This document shows, piece after piece, positions 7,402 to 15,070 of a DNA stretch of 32,243 nucleotides. The notes under the pieces were generated by a model. That model was given only the letters and a program-made list of their open reading frames with translations, ran no database searches and had not been told where the DNA came from. Source of the stretch: Argonema galeatum A003/A1. GTDB taxonomy: Bacteria > Cyanobacteriota > Cyanobacteriia > Cyanobacteriales > Aerosakkonemataceae. A program made the translations under genes and the position numbers. Positions within the stretch are counted from its first letter, which is position 1, and each line of letters starts with the position of its first letter. The stretch is from positions 1 to 32,243 of the forward strand of contig NZ_JAIQZM010000046.1 in the NCBI RefSeq assembly GCF_023333595.1. Reading direction: 5' to 3'.

Positions 7402-8856
7402 ATGAGTAATCCTGCCAATTCTCCCCATTCCGATTCCACACCTGAAAGCGGAAAGCTCAGTTTCAGCACCAAACTGGCTTACGGTGCTGGTGATATGGGT
7501 GCTGCGATCACAGCTAACATTGGGGTGTTTTATATGGCATATTTCCTCACCAATGTCGCTGGTTTGAATACTGGGTTGGCAGCATGGGTGCTTCTGATTG
7601 GCAAGGTTTGGGATGCGGTGAACGATCCGATGGTGGGTGTGATGAGCGATCGCACCCAGAACCGCCGCTGGGGTCGTCGCCTCCCTTGGATGCTGTATGG
7701 TGCGATTCCTTTCGGGATTACTTTCTTTTTGCAGTGGATTGTACCCCGCTTTAGTGGTGATGAGGCGACGAATCAGTGGGCATTGTTCTGGTACTATGTG
7801 GTGATATCGATTCTGTTTAATTCTTTCTACACCGCCGTCAATTTGCCCTACACCGCTTTGACACCCGAACTGACTCAAGACTACGACGAACGCACCAACC
7901 TCAACAGCTTTCGATTTGGCTTCTCGATTGGGGGTAGTATTCTGTCTGTGATTGTGGTCGGTATTATTGCGGGTGTAATTCCGAATGACCGCATTCAGCA
8001 ATATTTGGTAGTTGGAGCGGTTTGTGCCCTGATGTCCGTATTGCCTATGTATTGGTGTGTTTGGGGGGTTCGGTCCCGCGTTATGGCCGTAGCAGCACAA
8101 CACCCTGAGATCGAGCAGCCTGTATCCACACCAATTTTGTCACAATTGCGGATTGTTTTGAGCAATGTACCGTTTTTGTTTGTGATCGGTATTTATCTCT
8201 GTTCCTGGCTCGGTGTCCAGCTTACAGCTGCGATTATTCCTTACTTCGTTGTTAGTTGGATGCGCTTGCCAGATTCTGCGATCGCGCAAGTAATTCTCGG
8301 CGTCCAAGGAACTGCTCTGGTGATGCTGTTTGTCTGGAGTGCGATTAGCGAACGGGTGGGCAAAAAAGCGGTTTATTTTATGGGAATGGGAGTGTGGATT
8401 ATAGCACAAGCAGGACTGTTTTTCTTAAAGCCCGGTCAAATATCTTTGATGTATGTCTTATCGGTGATGGCAGGTTTCGGTGTTGCTACAGCTTATCTGA
8501 TTCCCTGGTCAATGCTGCCAGACGTGATCGAACTGGATGAATTGAAAACAGGAGAGCGTCGGGAAGGCATATACTACAGCTTTGTGGTATTATTGCAAAA
8601 AGTTTGTTTGGCGATCGCAGTCTTCTTGGTTCTGAAAAGCTTAGATTGGGCTGGATATGTGAAACCCCTGGCAAACGCTGCTACGCCTATTCAACCAGAT
8701 TCTGTCCTGTTGGCAATCCGCATTGCTATTGGCCCTATGCCCACAATTGCCCTCATCTGCGGTTTGGTGCTGGCCTATTTTTACCCCATTACCCGCGAAG
8801 TTCATGCGGAAATATTACTGAAACTCAAAGAAAAGCAAAATGTCATTGGTCATTAG
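7402..8856 (+). CDS. MFS sugar:cation symporter (GPH family)
   Basis: A 484-aa, 12-segment transporter of the glycoside-pentoside-hexuronide (GPH) cation symporter type. Early motifs fit this family: LAYGAGDMGAAITANIGVF, then KVWDAVNDPMVGVMSDRTQ and RRWGRRLPWML near residues 70-100. A second half repeats the pattern (GKKAVYFMGMG; DVIELDELKTGERREGIYYS). The sugar substrate cannot be assigned. The frame is open to a TTG at 7351, but the ATG at 7402 (MSNPANSP) is preferred because the region before it is not conserved-looking. The last codons (KQNVIGH, stop) lie inside a CATTAGT-type short repeat that continues downstream. Confidence 0.82.
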   Translation: MSNPANSPHSDSTPESGKLSFSTKLAYGAGDMGAAITANIGVFYMAYFLTNVAGLNTGLAAWVLLIGKVWDAVNDPMVGVMSDRTQNRRWGRRLPWMLYGAIPFGITFFLQWIVPRFSGDEATNQWALFWYYVVISILFNSFYTAVNLPYTALTPELTQDYDERTNLNSFRFGFSIGGSILSVIVVGIIAGVIPNDRIQQYLVVGAVCALMSVLPMYWCVWGVRSRVMAVAAQHPEIEQPVSTPILSQLRIVLSNVPFLFVIGIYLCSWLGVQLTAAIIPYFVVSWMRLPDSAIAQVILGVQGTALVMLFVWSAISERVGKKAVYFMGMGVWIIAQAGLFFLKPGQISLMYVLSVMAGFGVATAYLIPWSMLPDVIELDELKTGERREGIYYSFVVLLQKVCLAIAVFLVLKSLDWAGYVKPLANAATPIQPDSVLLAIRIAIGPMPTIALICGLVLAYFYPITREVHAEILLKLKEKQNVIGH

Positions 8857-8956
8857 TCATTAGTGAATAGTCAATAGTCATTAGTTATTAGTCAGTACCT
8901 TTTCACAAATGACTGATTTCAGATTTAAAATAAATCTAAAATCTAAAATTTCCCAA

Positions 8957-9115
8957 TGACAACTGACAACTGACAACTGACAACTGACCACTGACCACTG
9001 ACCACTGACCACTGACCACTGACCACTGACCACTGACCACTGACAACTGACAACTGACAACTGACCACTGACAACTGACCACTGACAACTGACCACTGAC
9101 AACTGACCACTGACT
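8957..9115. repeat. Heptamer STRR (CTGACAA/CTGACCA)
   Basis: About 22 consecutive 7-bp units, CTGACAA or CTGACCA, fill the gap between the symporter and the sensor kinase and reach to the kinase stop codon. The two variants alternate in blocks. Just before it (8845-8900) lie a few CATTAGT-like units. Such heptamer STRRs are known in cyanobacterial genomes. Confidence 0.93.
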
Positions 9116-12100
9116 TCACTGACGTAGCGGTAATTCGATGCGGAATGTCGTCCAGCCGCCCTCGCTTTCTACGTTAATATTGCCCCCCATCTGCTCTACC
9201 AGTTTCTGTACTAAAGCCAGCCCCAAACCAGTACCGCCTTGTTTCCAAAGATCTGCCTGTAGAACTCGATAAAACTTCTTAAAAAGATGAGCTAACTCGG
9301 AAGGGGGGATTTCAACTTCATTGCTGACGGTAAAGATAGTCATCGGCACACAGGACGAGGAAGTAGCCTGCCACACTGAGGCATATTCTTCTGACTCTAT
9401 ACTGTTGCCTAAGTGGTGGTAAACGCGCAAAACTATCCCGCCGTTAGGGGGCGTATATTTGCAGGCATTGTTGAGCAGTTCTGCCAGGATTCGGGCCAAT
9501 CCAGCGCGATCGGTAACTAGCGAGGGTACGTCGGGTGACAGTTCTACTTGGAGGTTTTGTTTCCGTTCTAGAGTACGGCTGTAAAATGGTTCAACTATGT
9601 TGGGTAACCACTCTTGCAGGTTTACGGATTCGGCGAGGGAAAGGGGATAAGAGGATGCTTCTAGCCGCTGCAAATCCAGAAGGTCGTTAATCAGTTCGGT
9701 TTCGCGATCGCACTCTGCTTTGAGAATTTCTAAATAGCGCTGGTGTCGTTCTCCGCTGGGAACCAGTTTGAGCATTTGGATCGCCATTTTCATGTTTGCC
9801 ATAGGCGTCCGCAATTCGTGGGAAACCGTACTCAAAAAGTCATCTTTGAGGAGATTGAGTTTTTCCAGTTCCGCTACTTGTGCTTGGGCTGCTTGATAAA
9901 GTCTAGCTTGACGAATCGCGATCGCGCACTGATTCGCTACCTGCTGTACCAATCGGATTTCTAAATCGCTAAAAGCATAATCGTGGTCGTTAATTAACCA
10001 CAAGTCCCCCAAAACTCCTTCATTATCAAAAATAGGACAAGCCAGCATCGCCACTCTTCCCCGCACTGGATTGGGAAAGATCGAACAAAACTGGAAATAT
10101 TTTTTTTCTAGCAGTTGAGTATAAAGTTCGGGGAAGTTTGCCATGTGAGCTACGCGACCCTGTTTTGCCGGAAAGTTAACTGCGTAGTCCTGACAAACGG
10201 TGGTAGTGCCCTTTTCTAAATCGTATATAGCCGCATTACAGGAACTGATGTTTAGTCCGATGGCTACTTCCTGCACGGCTGTTTCTAAAATCTGATTTTC
10301 ATCAAGGCTGTCGCGAACTTTGTCAGTTATGCGTTTGAGCATTGCTTCAAAGTCAAGCGCCTTTTGCAACTGGGCGGTGCGTTCTTGCACTTGCCGCTCC
10401 AGCTCGGTATTGAGTTTTTGTATTTGCTTGAAAAGTGAGGCTTGCTGGATTGCGACCGCCACCGTTGTTGCCAGCTGTTGCAGGAAATCGATTTCAAACG
10501 GTTGCCAATGTCGCGATCCAGAACACTGATGGGCGCACAGCAATCCCCATAGTTGGTTGTTGAACGCAATTGGCACAACCAGATTAGCGTTAATCTGTAT
10601 TCGAGCGAGTAACTCTATGTGACAAGTTGCGAGATTTGCTTGGTAAATATCATCAATGGCACAGACATGACCCTGTTCGTACTTTTGAATAAATTTTGTG
10701 TTAAAACAAGGATCTTCGCAAGAGACACCCAAGATTGACGAACAATTCGGTGCAATGGATTCGACAACAAATTTACCAAAATTCTGGCGCTCGATCTGAT
10801 AAATTGCTACCCGTTCTACTTGCAGAAAGCTGCGTACTTCTGCTACTGCTTGGTTGAGAATTTCATCTATGTTTAATGACTGGCGGATGCGCTCTTGCAT
10901 CATTCCCAGCAGCCGCTCTCGCTCAGTTTGCTGGCGCAGCGCTTCTTCTGCTTGTTTGCGATCGGTAATATCTTGAACGGCACCGTATATCAGAAGTACG
11001 TGATTTTTATCATCACAATAAACAGGCTGGCTATAATCCCGCAGCCAGCGGATTTCCTCATTTTTGGTTAATATCCGGTATTCGCTCACATTTGAGAGCC
11101 AACACAGAATGGTTTGCAGGCGCTCTTGAAAAATTGACTTATCATCGTGATGGATGAGATTTTGCCAGCCGCCGCGTGCTTCTACTTCTTCAGAACTGAA
11201 GCCGGAAATACGGCTAAAGGCACCTGTAATCCAGTCGGTCACAAAAAAGCCGTTGGAGTCGATCCTCGCGGCATAAGCGAAGTCGGATGTAAGCTCTGAA
11301 ACAATCCGATAGCGCTCTTCGCTTTTTGCTAGTTTTCTTTCTACTTGTTTGCGATCGGTTGTGTCTCGCAGAATTAGCACAACTTCTTCAGCGTCGCTAG
11401 GAATAATCCTAGCTTCAAAGTCGCGCAATTTGCCATTATTTAACAGCTGATATTCAAAAATTTCGCTTTTTCCCTTCGAGAGGGCTTGTTCTATGTGCTG
11501 CATAGCCCTAGCAGCTAGTTTTTTTGGTAATGTATCGGATATTTTTCTACCCAAAAACTCTCTGTGAGACAATTTCAATGTGAAGTTTTTTGGGACTTGG
11601 CCGTCCAAAAATGTCCCATCTTTATGAGTGCGAAATATAGCATCCGGTATGGCATTCAACAAAATTTGGGTTGTCCTTTCGTTTTGTTGCGATCGCTCTT
11701 TTGCCTGTACCTCATCTGCGACTTCTATAGAAACTTCTACAAAACCTGTGATGTCACCATTGGCATCTTTAATAGCCGAATTAGTTAGCCGTGCCCAAAA
11801 CTCGCTGCCGTCTTTGCGCTGCAAGAAAATTTCCCCTCTCCACTCACCTTGCTGGACTGCGTTGTCGAAAATTTCTTCTACCCGCTGGCGGCTAATTTGA
11901 GGCACCGTAATCTCATAGATATTTTTACCTATGACTTCTGCTGCTTGCCATTGATAGAGAGTTTCGGCGTAGCGGTTCCAATAGGTTATCTTCCTTTCTG
12001 TATCCGTGGCAATGACGGCATGACAGATCCGATCTAAAAGCGATGCCTGAAAACGCATTTGCTTATCTGCCTGCGCCTCAGTTTCCGCTGCCAGTAGAAT

Positions 12101-12172
12101 AGGTGAGCGCGGTCTTGAGGCCACCTCATCCCGGCAAAATTGACTCAGACTATTGAGCCCTTCTAGTTCCAT
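9116..12172 (-). CDS. PAS3-GAF2 sensor histidine kinase with a DXCF-type cyanobacteriochrome-like GAF
   Basis: A soluble 1018-aa kinase with PAS1 (about 43-160), PAS2 (165-280), PAS3 (284-415), GAF1 (420-585), a coiled linker (590-620), GAF2 (620-765), HisKA with STVSHELRTP (phospho-acceptor His785), and HATPase_c with N-box near 901 and GTGLGLAL near 980. No transmembrane segment and no receiver domain, so a separate response regulator is needed. GAF1 carries two features of bilin-binding cyanobacteriochromes: ATCHIELLARIQINANLVVP, with Cys517-His518 at the bilin attachment position, and EDPCF (Cys489), the DXCF motif that adds a second cysteine in blue/green-type members. Both cysteines are seen; light absorption is inferred. 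GAF2 lacks this motif. Divergent from the NblB-like gene. Confidence 0.9.
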   Translation of the reverse strand: MELEGLNSLSQFCRDEVASRPRSPILLAAETEAQADKQMRFQASLLDRICHAVIATDTERKITYWNRYAETLYQWQAAEVIGKNIYEITVPQISRQRVEEIFDNAVQQGEWRGEIFLQRKDGSEFWARLTNSAIKDANGDITGFVEVSIEVADEVQAKERSQQNERTTQILLNAIPDAIFRTHKDGTFLDGQVPKNFTLKLSHREFLGRKISDTLPKKLAARAMQHIEQALSKGKSEIFEYQLLNNGKLRDFEARIIPSDAEEVVLILRDTTDRKQVERKLAKSEERYRIVSELTSDFAYAARIDSNGFFVTDWITGAFSRISGFSSEEVEARGGWQNLIHHDDKSIFQERLQTILCWLSNVSEYRILTKNEEIRWLRDYSQPVYCDDKNHVLLIYGAVQDITDRKQAEEALRQQTERERLLGMMQERIRQSLNIDEILNQAVAEVRSFLQVERVAIYQIERQNFGKFVVESIAPNCSSILGVSCEDPCFNTKFIQKYEQGHVCAIDDIYQANLATCHIELLARIQINANLVVPIAFNNQLWGLLCAHQCSGSRHWQPFEIDFLQQLATTVAVAIQQASLFKQIQKLNTELERQVQERTAQLQKALDFEAMLKRITDKVRDSLDENQILETAVQEVAIGLNISSCNAAIYDLEKGTTTVCQDYAVNFPAKQGRVAHMANFPELYTQLLEKKYFQFCSIFPNPVRGRVAMLACPIFDNEGVLGDLWLINDHDYAFSDLEIRLVQQVANQCAIAIRQARLYQAAQAQVAELEKLNLLKDDFLSTVSHELRTPMANMKMAIQMLKLVPSGERHQRYLEILKAECDRETELINDLLDLQRLEASSYPLSLAESVNLQEWLPNIVEPFYSRTLERKQNLQVELSPDVPSLVTDRAGLARILAELLNNACKYTPPNGGIVLRVYHHLGNSIESEEYASVWQATSSSCVPMTIFTVSNEVEIPPSELAHLFKKFYRVLQADLWKQGGTGLGLALVQKLVEQMGGNINVESEGGWTTFRIELPLRQ

Positions 12173-12509
12173 ACTCAGTTATTCGTCCCCTGGTTCTGAC
12201 TCTTCGCTACGACGATCTTTATAGAATCAGGCTAGACCGGCTAATACTAGCAATTTAAACGTTTTCTGAGCGTGCGTCCATAGATACATATTTTTTCTCA
12301 TGGGTAAGGGGGTAGACAGTATTCAGTAGTGCTTCGGCTTTAGTGCTGAGTATAACCCTGCGGATGAATCCGGGGGCTTGGAACCATTTACTGAGTTTGA
12401 TGAAGCTTAGTTAGGGGACTGGCGTTACCATTTAGGTTGCTTTGGCGTCAAGCTGCTGTAAATATGTTAAGATTTGTGAATAAATATAGCTAAAGGTTAA
12501 ACTAAGGAA
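12173..12509. other. Divergent intergenic region with no recognised gene
   Basis: This 337-bp gap separates the sensor kinase (-) from the NblB-like gene (+), so it should hold both promoters. I see no tRNA, no repeat array and no convincing riboswitch. A purine-rich AAGGAA lies just before the downstream ATG, and the AT-rich stretch near 12465-12485 may contain its promoter. A TTAGTGCTGAGT segment near 12342 resembles a fragment of a heptamer repeat. Confidence 0.5.
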
Positions 12510-13193
12510 ATGAATGATTCCAAGATAGAACAAATTTCAGCCCAGCTAGAAAGTGAGTCTTCGCGCGATCGCATGATCGCCCTCGCCTCGTTGCGCGATG
12601 TGCCAGCGTTTGAGGCGGTGCCTTTAATAAAAAAAGTTTTAGAGGACGAAAACCTCCAAATTCGCTCAATGGCTGTGTTTGCCTTGGGTATTAAGCAGAC
12701 TCCAGAGTGCTATCCGATTTTAGTAAAGTTGCTAGAAACCGATCCCGATTACGGAATTCGCGCTGACGCTGCTGGTGCCTTGGGTTATCTGGAAGATAAT
12801 CGTGCATTTGAGCCTTTAGTGCGGGCTTTTTACGAAGATACCGATTGGTTGGTGCGTTTTAGTGCGGCAGTCTCGCTGGGAAATCTCAAAGATCCACGGG
12901 CTTATGAAGTGTTGATTCGGGCTTTAGATACGGATGAAGTCGTGCTGCAACAGGCAGCGATCGCAGCTTTGGGTGAAATCAAAGCGATCGAAGCAATCGA
13001 TCGTATCCTCGACTTTGCCCAGTCAGAGGATTGGTTAGTGAGGCAACGCTTAGCCGAAGCTTTAGGCTATCTTCCTAGCCCTAAAAGTCTTTGGGCCCTC
13101 AAATACCTCCAAAAAGACAGTCATCCCCAAGTTTCTGAAGCAGCTAGAATTTCCCTGGGCCGTCTGGAAGAGGGGCTAGAGGCTAGAGGCTAG
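12510..13193 (+). CDS. HEAT/PBS-lyase repeat protein, NblB-like
   Basis: A 227-aa protein built almost wholly of HEAT (PBS lyase-like) repeats of about 31 residues; examples are ADAAGALGYLEDNRAFEPLV, SAAVSLGNLKDPRAYEVLIR and QAAIAALGEIKAIEAIDRIL. Proteins of this size and repeat type include NblB, needed for phycobilisome breakdown under nutrient stress, and the CpcE/F-type lyase subunits. NblB is the closer fit by length and pattern, but I cannot separate it from other HEAT proteins without a search. The gene is followed 316 bp later by a phycobilin lyase on the same strand. Its final residues (EEGLEARG, stop) are encoded by GGGGCTAGAG-type heptamer repeats. Confidence 0.7.
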   Translation: MNDSKIEQISAQLESESSRDRMIALASLRDVPAFEAVPLIKKVLEDENLQIRSMAVFALGIKQTPECYPILVKLLETDPDYGIRADAAGALGYLEDNRAFEPLVRAFYEDTDWLVRFSAAVSLGNLKDPRAYEVLIRALDTDEVVLQQAAIAALGEIKAIEAIDRILDFAQSEDWLVRQRLAEALGYLPSPKSLWALKYLQKDSHPQVSEAARISLGRLEEGLEARG

Positions 13194-13213
13194 GGGCTAG
13201 GGGCTAGGGGCTA
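13172..13213. repeat. Heptamer repeat (GGGGCTA/GAGGCTA) at 3' end of the HEAT gene
   Basis: Six 7-bp units, GGGGCTA and GAGGCTA, begin inside the last codons of the HEAT-repeat gene and continue past its stop codon. The stop TAG itself is part of a unit. Confidence 0.85.
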
Positions 13214-13287
13214 ATAAAATCTAGGGTTTGGTGGAATTCAGAACGTCCTAACTGCCTTGGTGGTTGCTATATCTATAATTTTTTTTA

Positions 13288-13444
13288 CCCCCTGCCCCCC
13301 TGCTCCTCTGCCCCCCTGCCCCTCTGCCCCCCTGCCCCCCTGCCCCTCTGCCCCCCTGCCCCTCTGCCCCTCTGCCCCCCTGCCCCTCTGCCTCTCTGCC
13401 CCGCTGCTCCTCTGCCCCCCTGCCCCCCTGCCCCTCTGCCCCTA
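13288..13444. repeat. Octamer tandem repeat (inverted GCAGAGGG family)
   Basis: About 19 units of an 8-bp repeat, CCCCTGCC/CCTCTGCC, the reverse complement of the GCAGAGGG unit at the window's left end. With the adjacent heptamer repeat it fills most of the 316-bp gap between the HEAT gene and the phycobilin lyase. An ORF-like reading through it is low-complexity Pro/Leu/Cys/Ser and is not a gene. Confidence 0.93.
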
Positions 13445-13509
13445 GCCCCTCTTCCCTAGCCCCTGTAAAATTGGGATAAGAAAATTTTTGGCGCGAGACA
13501 ATTTACTTC

Positions 13510-14037
13510 ATGGATGTTAAAGAGTTTTTCCAGCTAAGCGCTGGCAAATGGTTTTCACAACGTACAAGTCACCATCTGGCTTTCAAGCAATCAGAAAGTG
13601 GCAAGTCAGACCTCAAGATTGATATGCTCCCAGCAGACGATCCAGAAGTGATTAAGCTGTGCCAGCAATACGATATTGCCCTGGAGAATACCTGGGGTGG
13701 GGCTCGTGTCACTTGGGACGGCACAATGGAGTGGGATGAAGAAAAACACGCTGGTTCTTCAGTGCTAGTACCAATCCCCGACCCGGATAACCCGAACCAA
13801 GGCAAGTTGCTGCGGGATGTTGGCTATGCCGAGAAGGCAGAGGTTGCAGGTCGCTACATTATCGGTAGCGACGATGCTATGACGCTGATTACTGAGTACG
13901 AGACTATGTATTCAGAAGAGCGCATCTGGTTTGCAAGTCCTAATTTGCGGCTGCGAACTAGCATACTGAAACGATTTGGTGGCTTCAGTATGGCGTCTTT
14001 TTGCTCGGAAATTCGCATGGGAGTAGTCAAAAATTAA
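13510..14037 (+). CDS. cpcS: CpcS/CpeS-type phycobiliprotein lyase
   Basis: A 175-aa protein of the CpcS/CpeS chromophore lyase family, which attaches phycobilin (phycocyanobilin or phycoerythrobilin) to a conserved cysteine of phycobiliprotein subunits in the cytoplasm. Family landmarks include FFQLSAGKWFSQRTSHHLAF near the start, GTMEWDEEKHAGSSVLVPIP in the middle and RIWFASPNLRLR followed by KRFGGFSMASFCSEIRMG at the end. The length is standard and no part is missing. Which bilin and subunit it serves cannot be told; the CpcS versus CpeS label is therefore provisional. It follows the NblB-like gene on the same strand after a repeat-filled gap, and converges with the next gene 12 bp away. 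Confidence 0.85.
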   Translation: MDVKEFFQLSAGKWFSQRTSHHLAFKQSESGKSDLKIDMLPADDPEVIKLCQQYDIALENTWGGARVTWDGTMEWDEEKHAGSSVLVPIPDPDNPNQGKLLRDVGYAEKAEVAGRYIIGSDDAMTLITEYETMYSEERIWFASPNLRLRTSILKRFGGFSMASFCSEIRMGVVKN

Positions 14038-14049
14038 AAGTTCAAATAT

Positions 14050-14835
14050 TCATTTTTCAGCTTTTACCTCCTCTATGGGGTAGGCGAAGGCTTTGAGCTT
14101 GGTGTAGAAGTCGGAGGATGGGCTATCTGGGATAAATCGATCGATCGGGCGATAGCCCAAATTCCAGCTAGAAAAGTCACTGAATTCTAAACTTGGCAGT
14201 TGCTGGCGAGACTGATAACTCGAATAGCCATTTGTCAGATGAGGCGAAATCTCATCTGACTCTGGCACCAGCCCAGATGAGACTTCCACAAAAGTTTCAT
14301 TTGGACTGGGGTGACTTTCCCGATCTGCCGCGACAGCGATACTTGATTTGGCGATATGTTCCTCCAAAACAGGCTGTGCCAGCGCCTCAAAGGGGGTTAA
14401 GGTAGGGGCGGCTGACCGATCGGCAGAGATAAAGGAAATCTCTGCTGCTGGTCTATCAAGAGCGTTCTTATGGTGCTGGCGCGACTCCTCTACTGAGTCT
14501 GCGGAACTGGTAAAAAACTGCTCCTGAAGCTCTTTGGGTAATTTGCTGCAAACAAGGCGTTCAAATTCGGACTTGAAATGGTAAAGCGGTTGGTTACGCC
14601 GCAGCCAAATAACTAAAATCTGCTCGACCGAAACGGCTTTATACCGTCCTTGATAGAGTGCCTCAATGACGGCAAGACGCACCCAGTTAGCTGGGTAATG
14701 GCCGCTCCACCGCTCAACCAATTCACTGGCCCGATAGCCGCCCACGTCGAAACTGTAGTTAGCCAACAGCAATGCAGCGGCGGCGGCAGCCGGTTCGTTT
14801 TCTTGTGCTGTACAGCCTTTTTTTAGTTCGCTCAT
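14050..14835 (-). CDS. Conserved cyanobacterial hypothetical protein
   Basis: A 261-aa protein of unknown function. The N-terminal 100 residues look like a conserved domain: an Ala-rich AAAAAALLLANYSFDVGGY, then ELVERWSGHYPANWVRLAVI and EALYQGRYKAVSVEQILVIW, then HFKSEFERLVC. From memory, similar sequences occur in many cyanobacteria without a known role. Residues 110-220 are Ser/Pro/Glu-rich and probably disordered, and a short conserved-looking tail (WNLGYRPIDRFIPDSPSSDF) follows. The frame opens with TTG just before the ATG at 14835; I use the ATG. The 3' end faces the phycobilin lyase 12 bp away. No signal or membrane segment is seen. Confidence 0.7.
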   Translation of the reverse strand: MSELKKGCTAQENEPAAAAAALLLANYSFDVGGYRASELVERWSGHYPANWVRLAVIEALYQGRYKAVSVEQILVIWLRRNQPLYHFKSEFERLVCSKLPKELQEQFFTSSADSVEESRQHHKNALDRPAAEISFISADRSAAPTLTPFEALAQPVLEEHIAKSSIAVAADRESHPSPNETFVEVSSGLVPESDEISPHLTNGYSSYQSRQQLPSLEFSDFSSWNLGYRPIDRFIPDSPSSDFYTKLKAFAYPIEEVKAEK

Positions 14836-15025
14836 CAACTGTCAATCTTAGCGCCGTAAAAACGACATAGGGGCAAAAGGCAAGGGTTTGCAGCGGGGTA
14901 CTCGAACCCCACAACCAATTTTAGGGGTACTTTTCGGAACAATTAACAATGAGTAATGAACAGCCCGGACGCGAAAATGTTAGTTTGTGACCGAGGGCAG
15001 TTAGTGAGGCGAGGTCAACAACCCA

Positions 15026-15048
15026 CCGACAACCTGATGGTATGTCGG
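15026..15048 (+). promoter_or_regulatory. Hairpin in the leader of the ABC operon
   Basis: CCGACA (15026-15031) pairs with TGTCGG (15043-15048) around an 11-nt loop, about 22 bp before the ATG of the ABC ATPase gene. An AGGAAG ribosome site lies between. It might affect translation, but the stem is only 6 bp and no known riboswitch is recognised. Confidence 0.3.
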
Positions 15049-15070
15049 GATTCTCCAGGCAGGAAGAAAG

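Noticed and set aside
7327..8103. Long minus-strand ORF (258 aa) opposite the symporter
   Set aside because: It is antisense to a clear membrane transporter and is rich in His, Asn, Gln and Thr in a way expected from the reverse strand of hydrophobic codons.
8881..9102. Minus-strand ORF reading SVVSGQW repeats
   Set aside because: It is simply the translation of the CTGACAA/CTGACCA heptamer tract, with no ribosome site and no real composition.
12320..12400. Possible riboswitch or small RNA in the NblB-like leader
   Set aside because: The GC-rich segment gives no convincing consensus with any riboswitch known to me, and pairing is weak.
13257..13445. Plus-strand ORF rich in Pro, Leu, Ser and Cys
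   Set aside because: It is the octamer repeat tract read in one frame; low complexity and no family match.
14880..14920. tRNA-like T-arm on the minus strand (GGGGTTCGAGTACCCC)
   Set aside because: Only the T-arm can be drawn; no matching acceptor, D-arm or anticodon arm lies around it.
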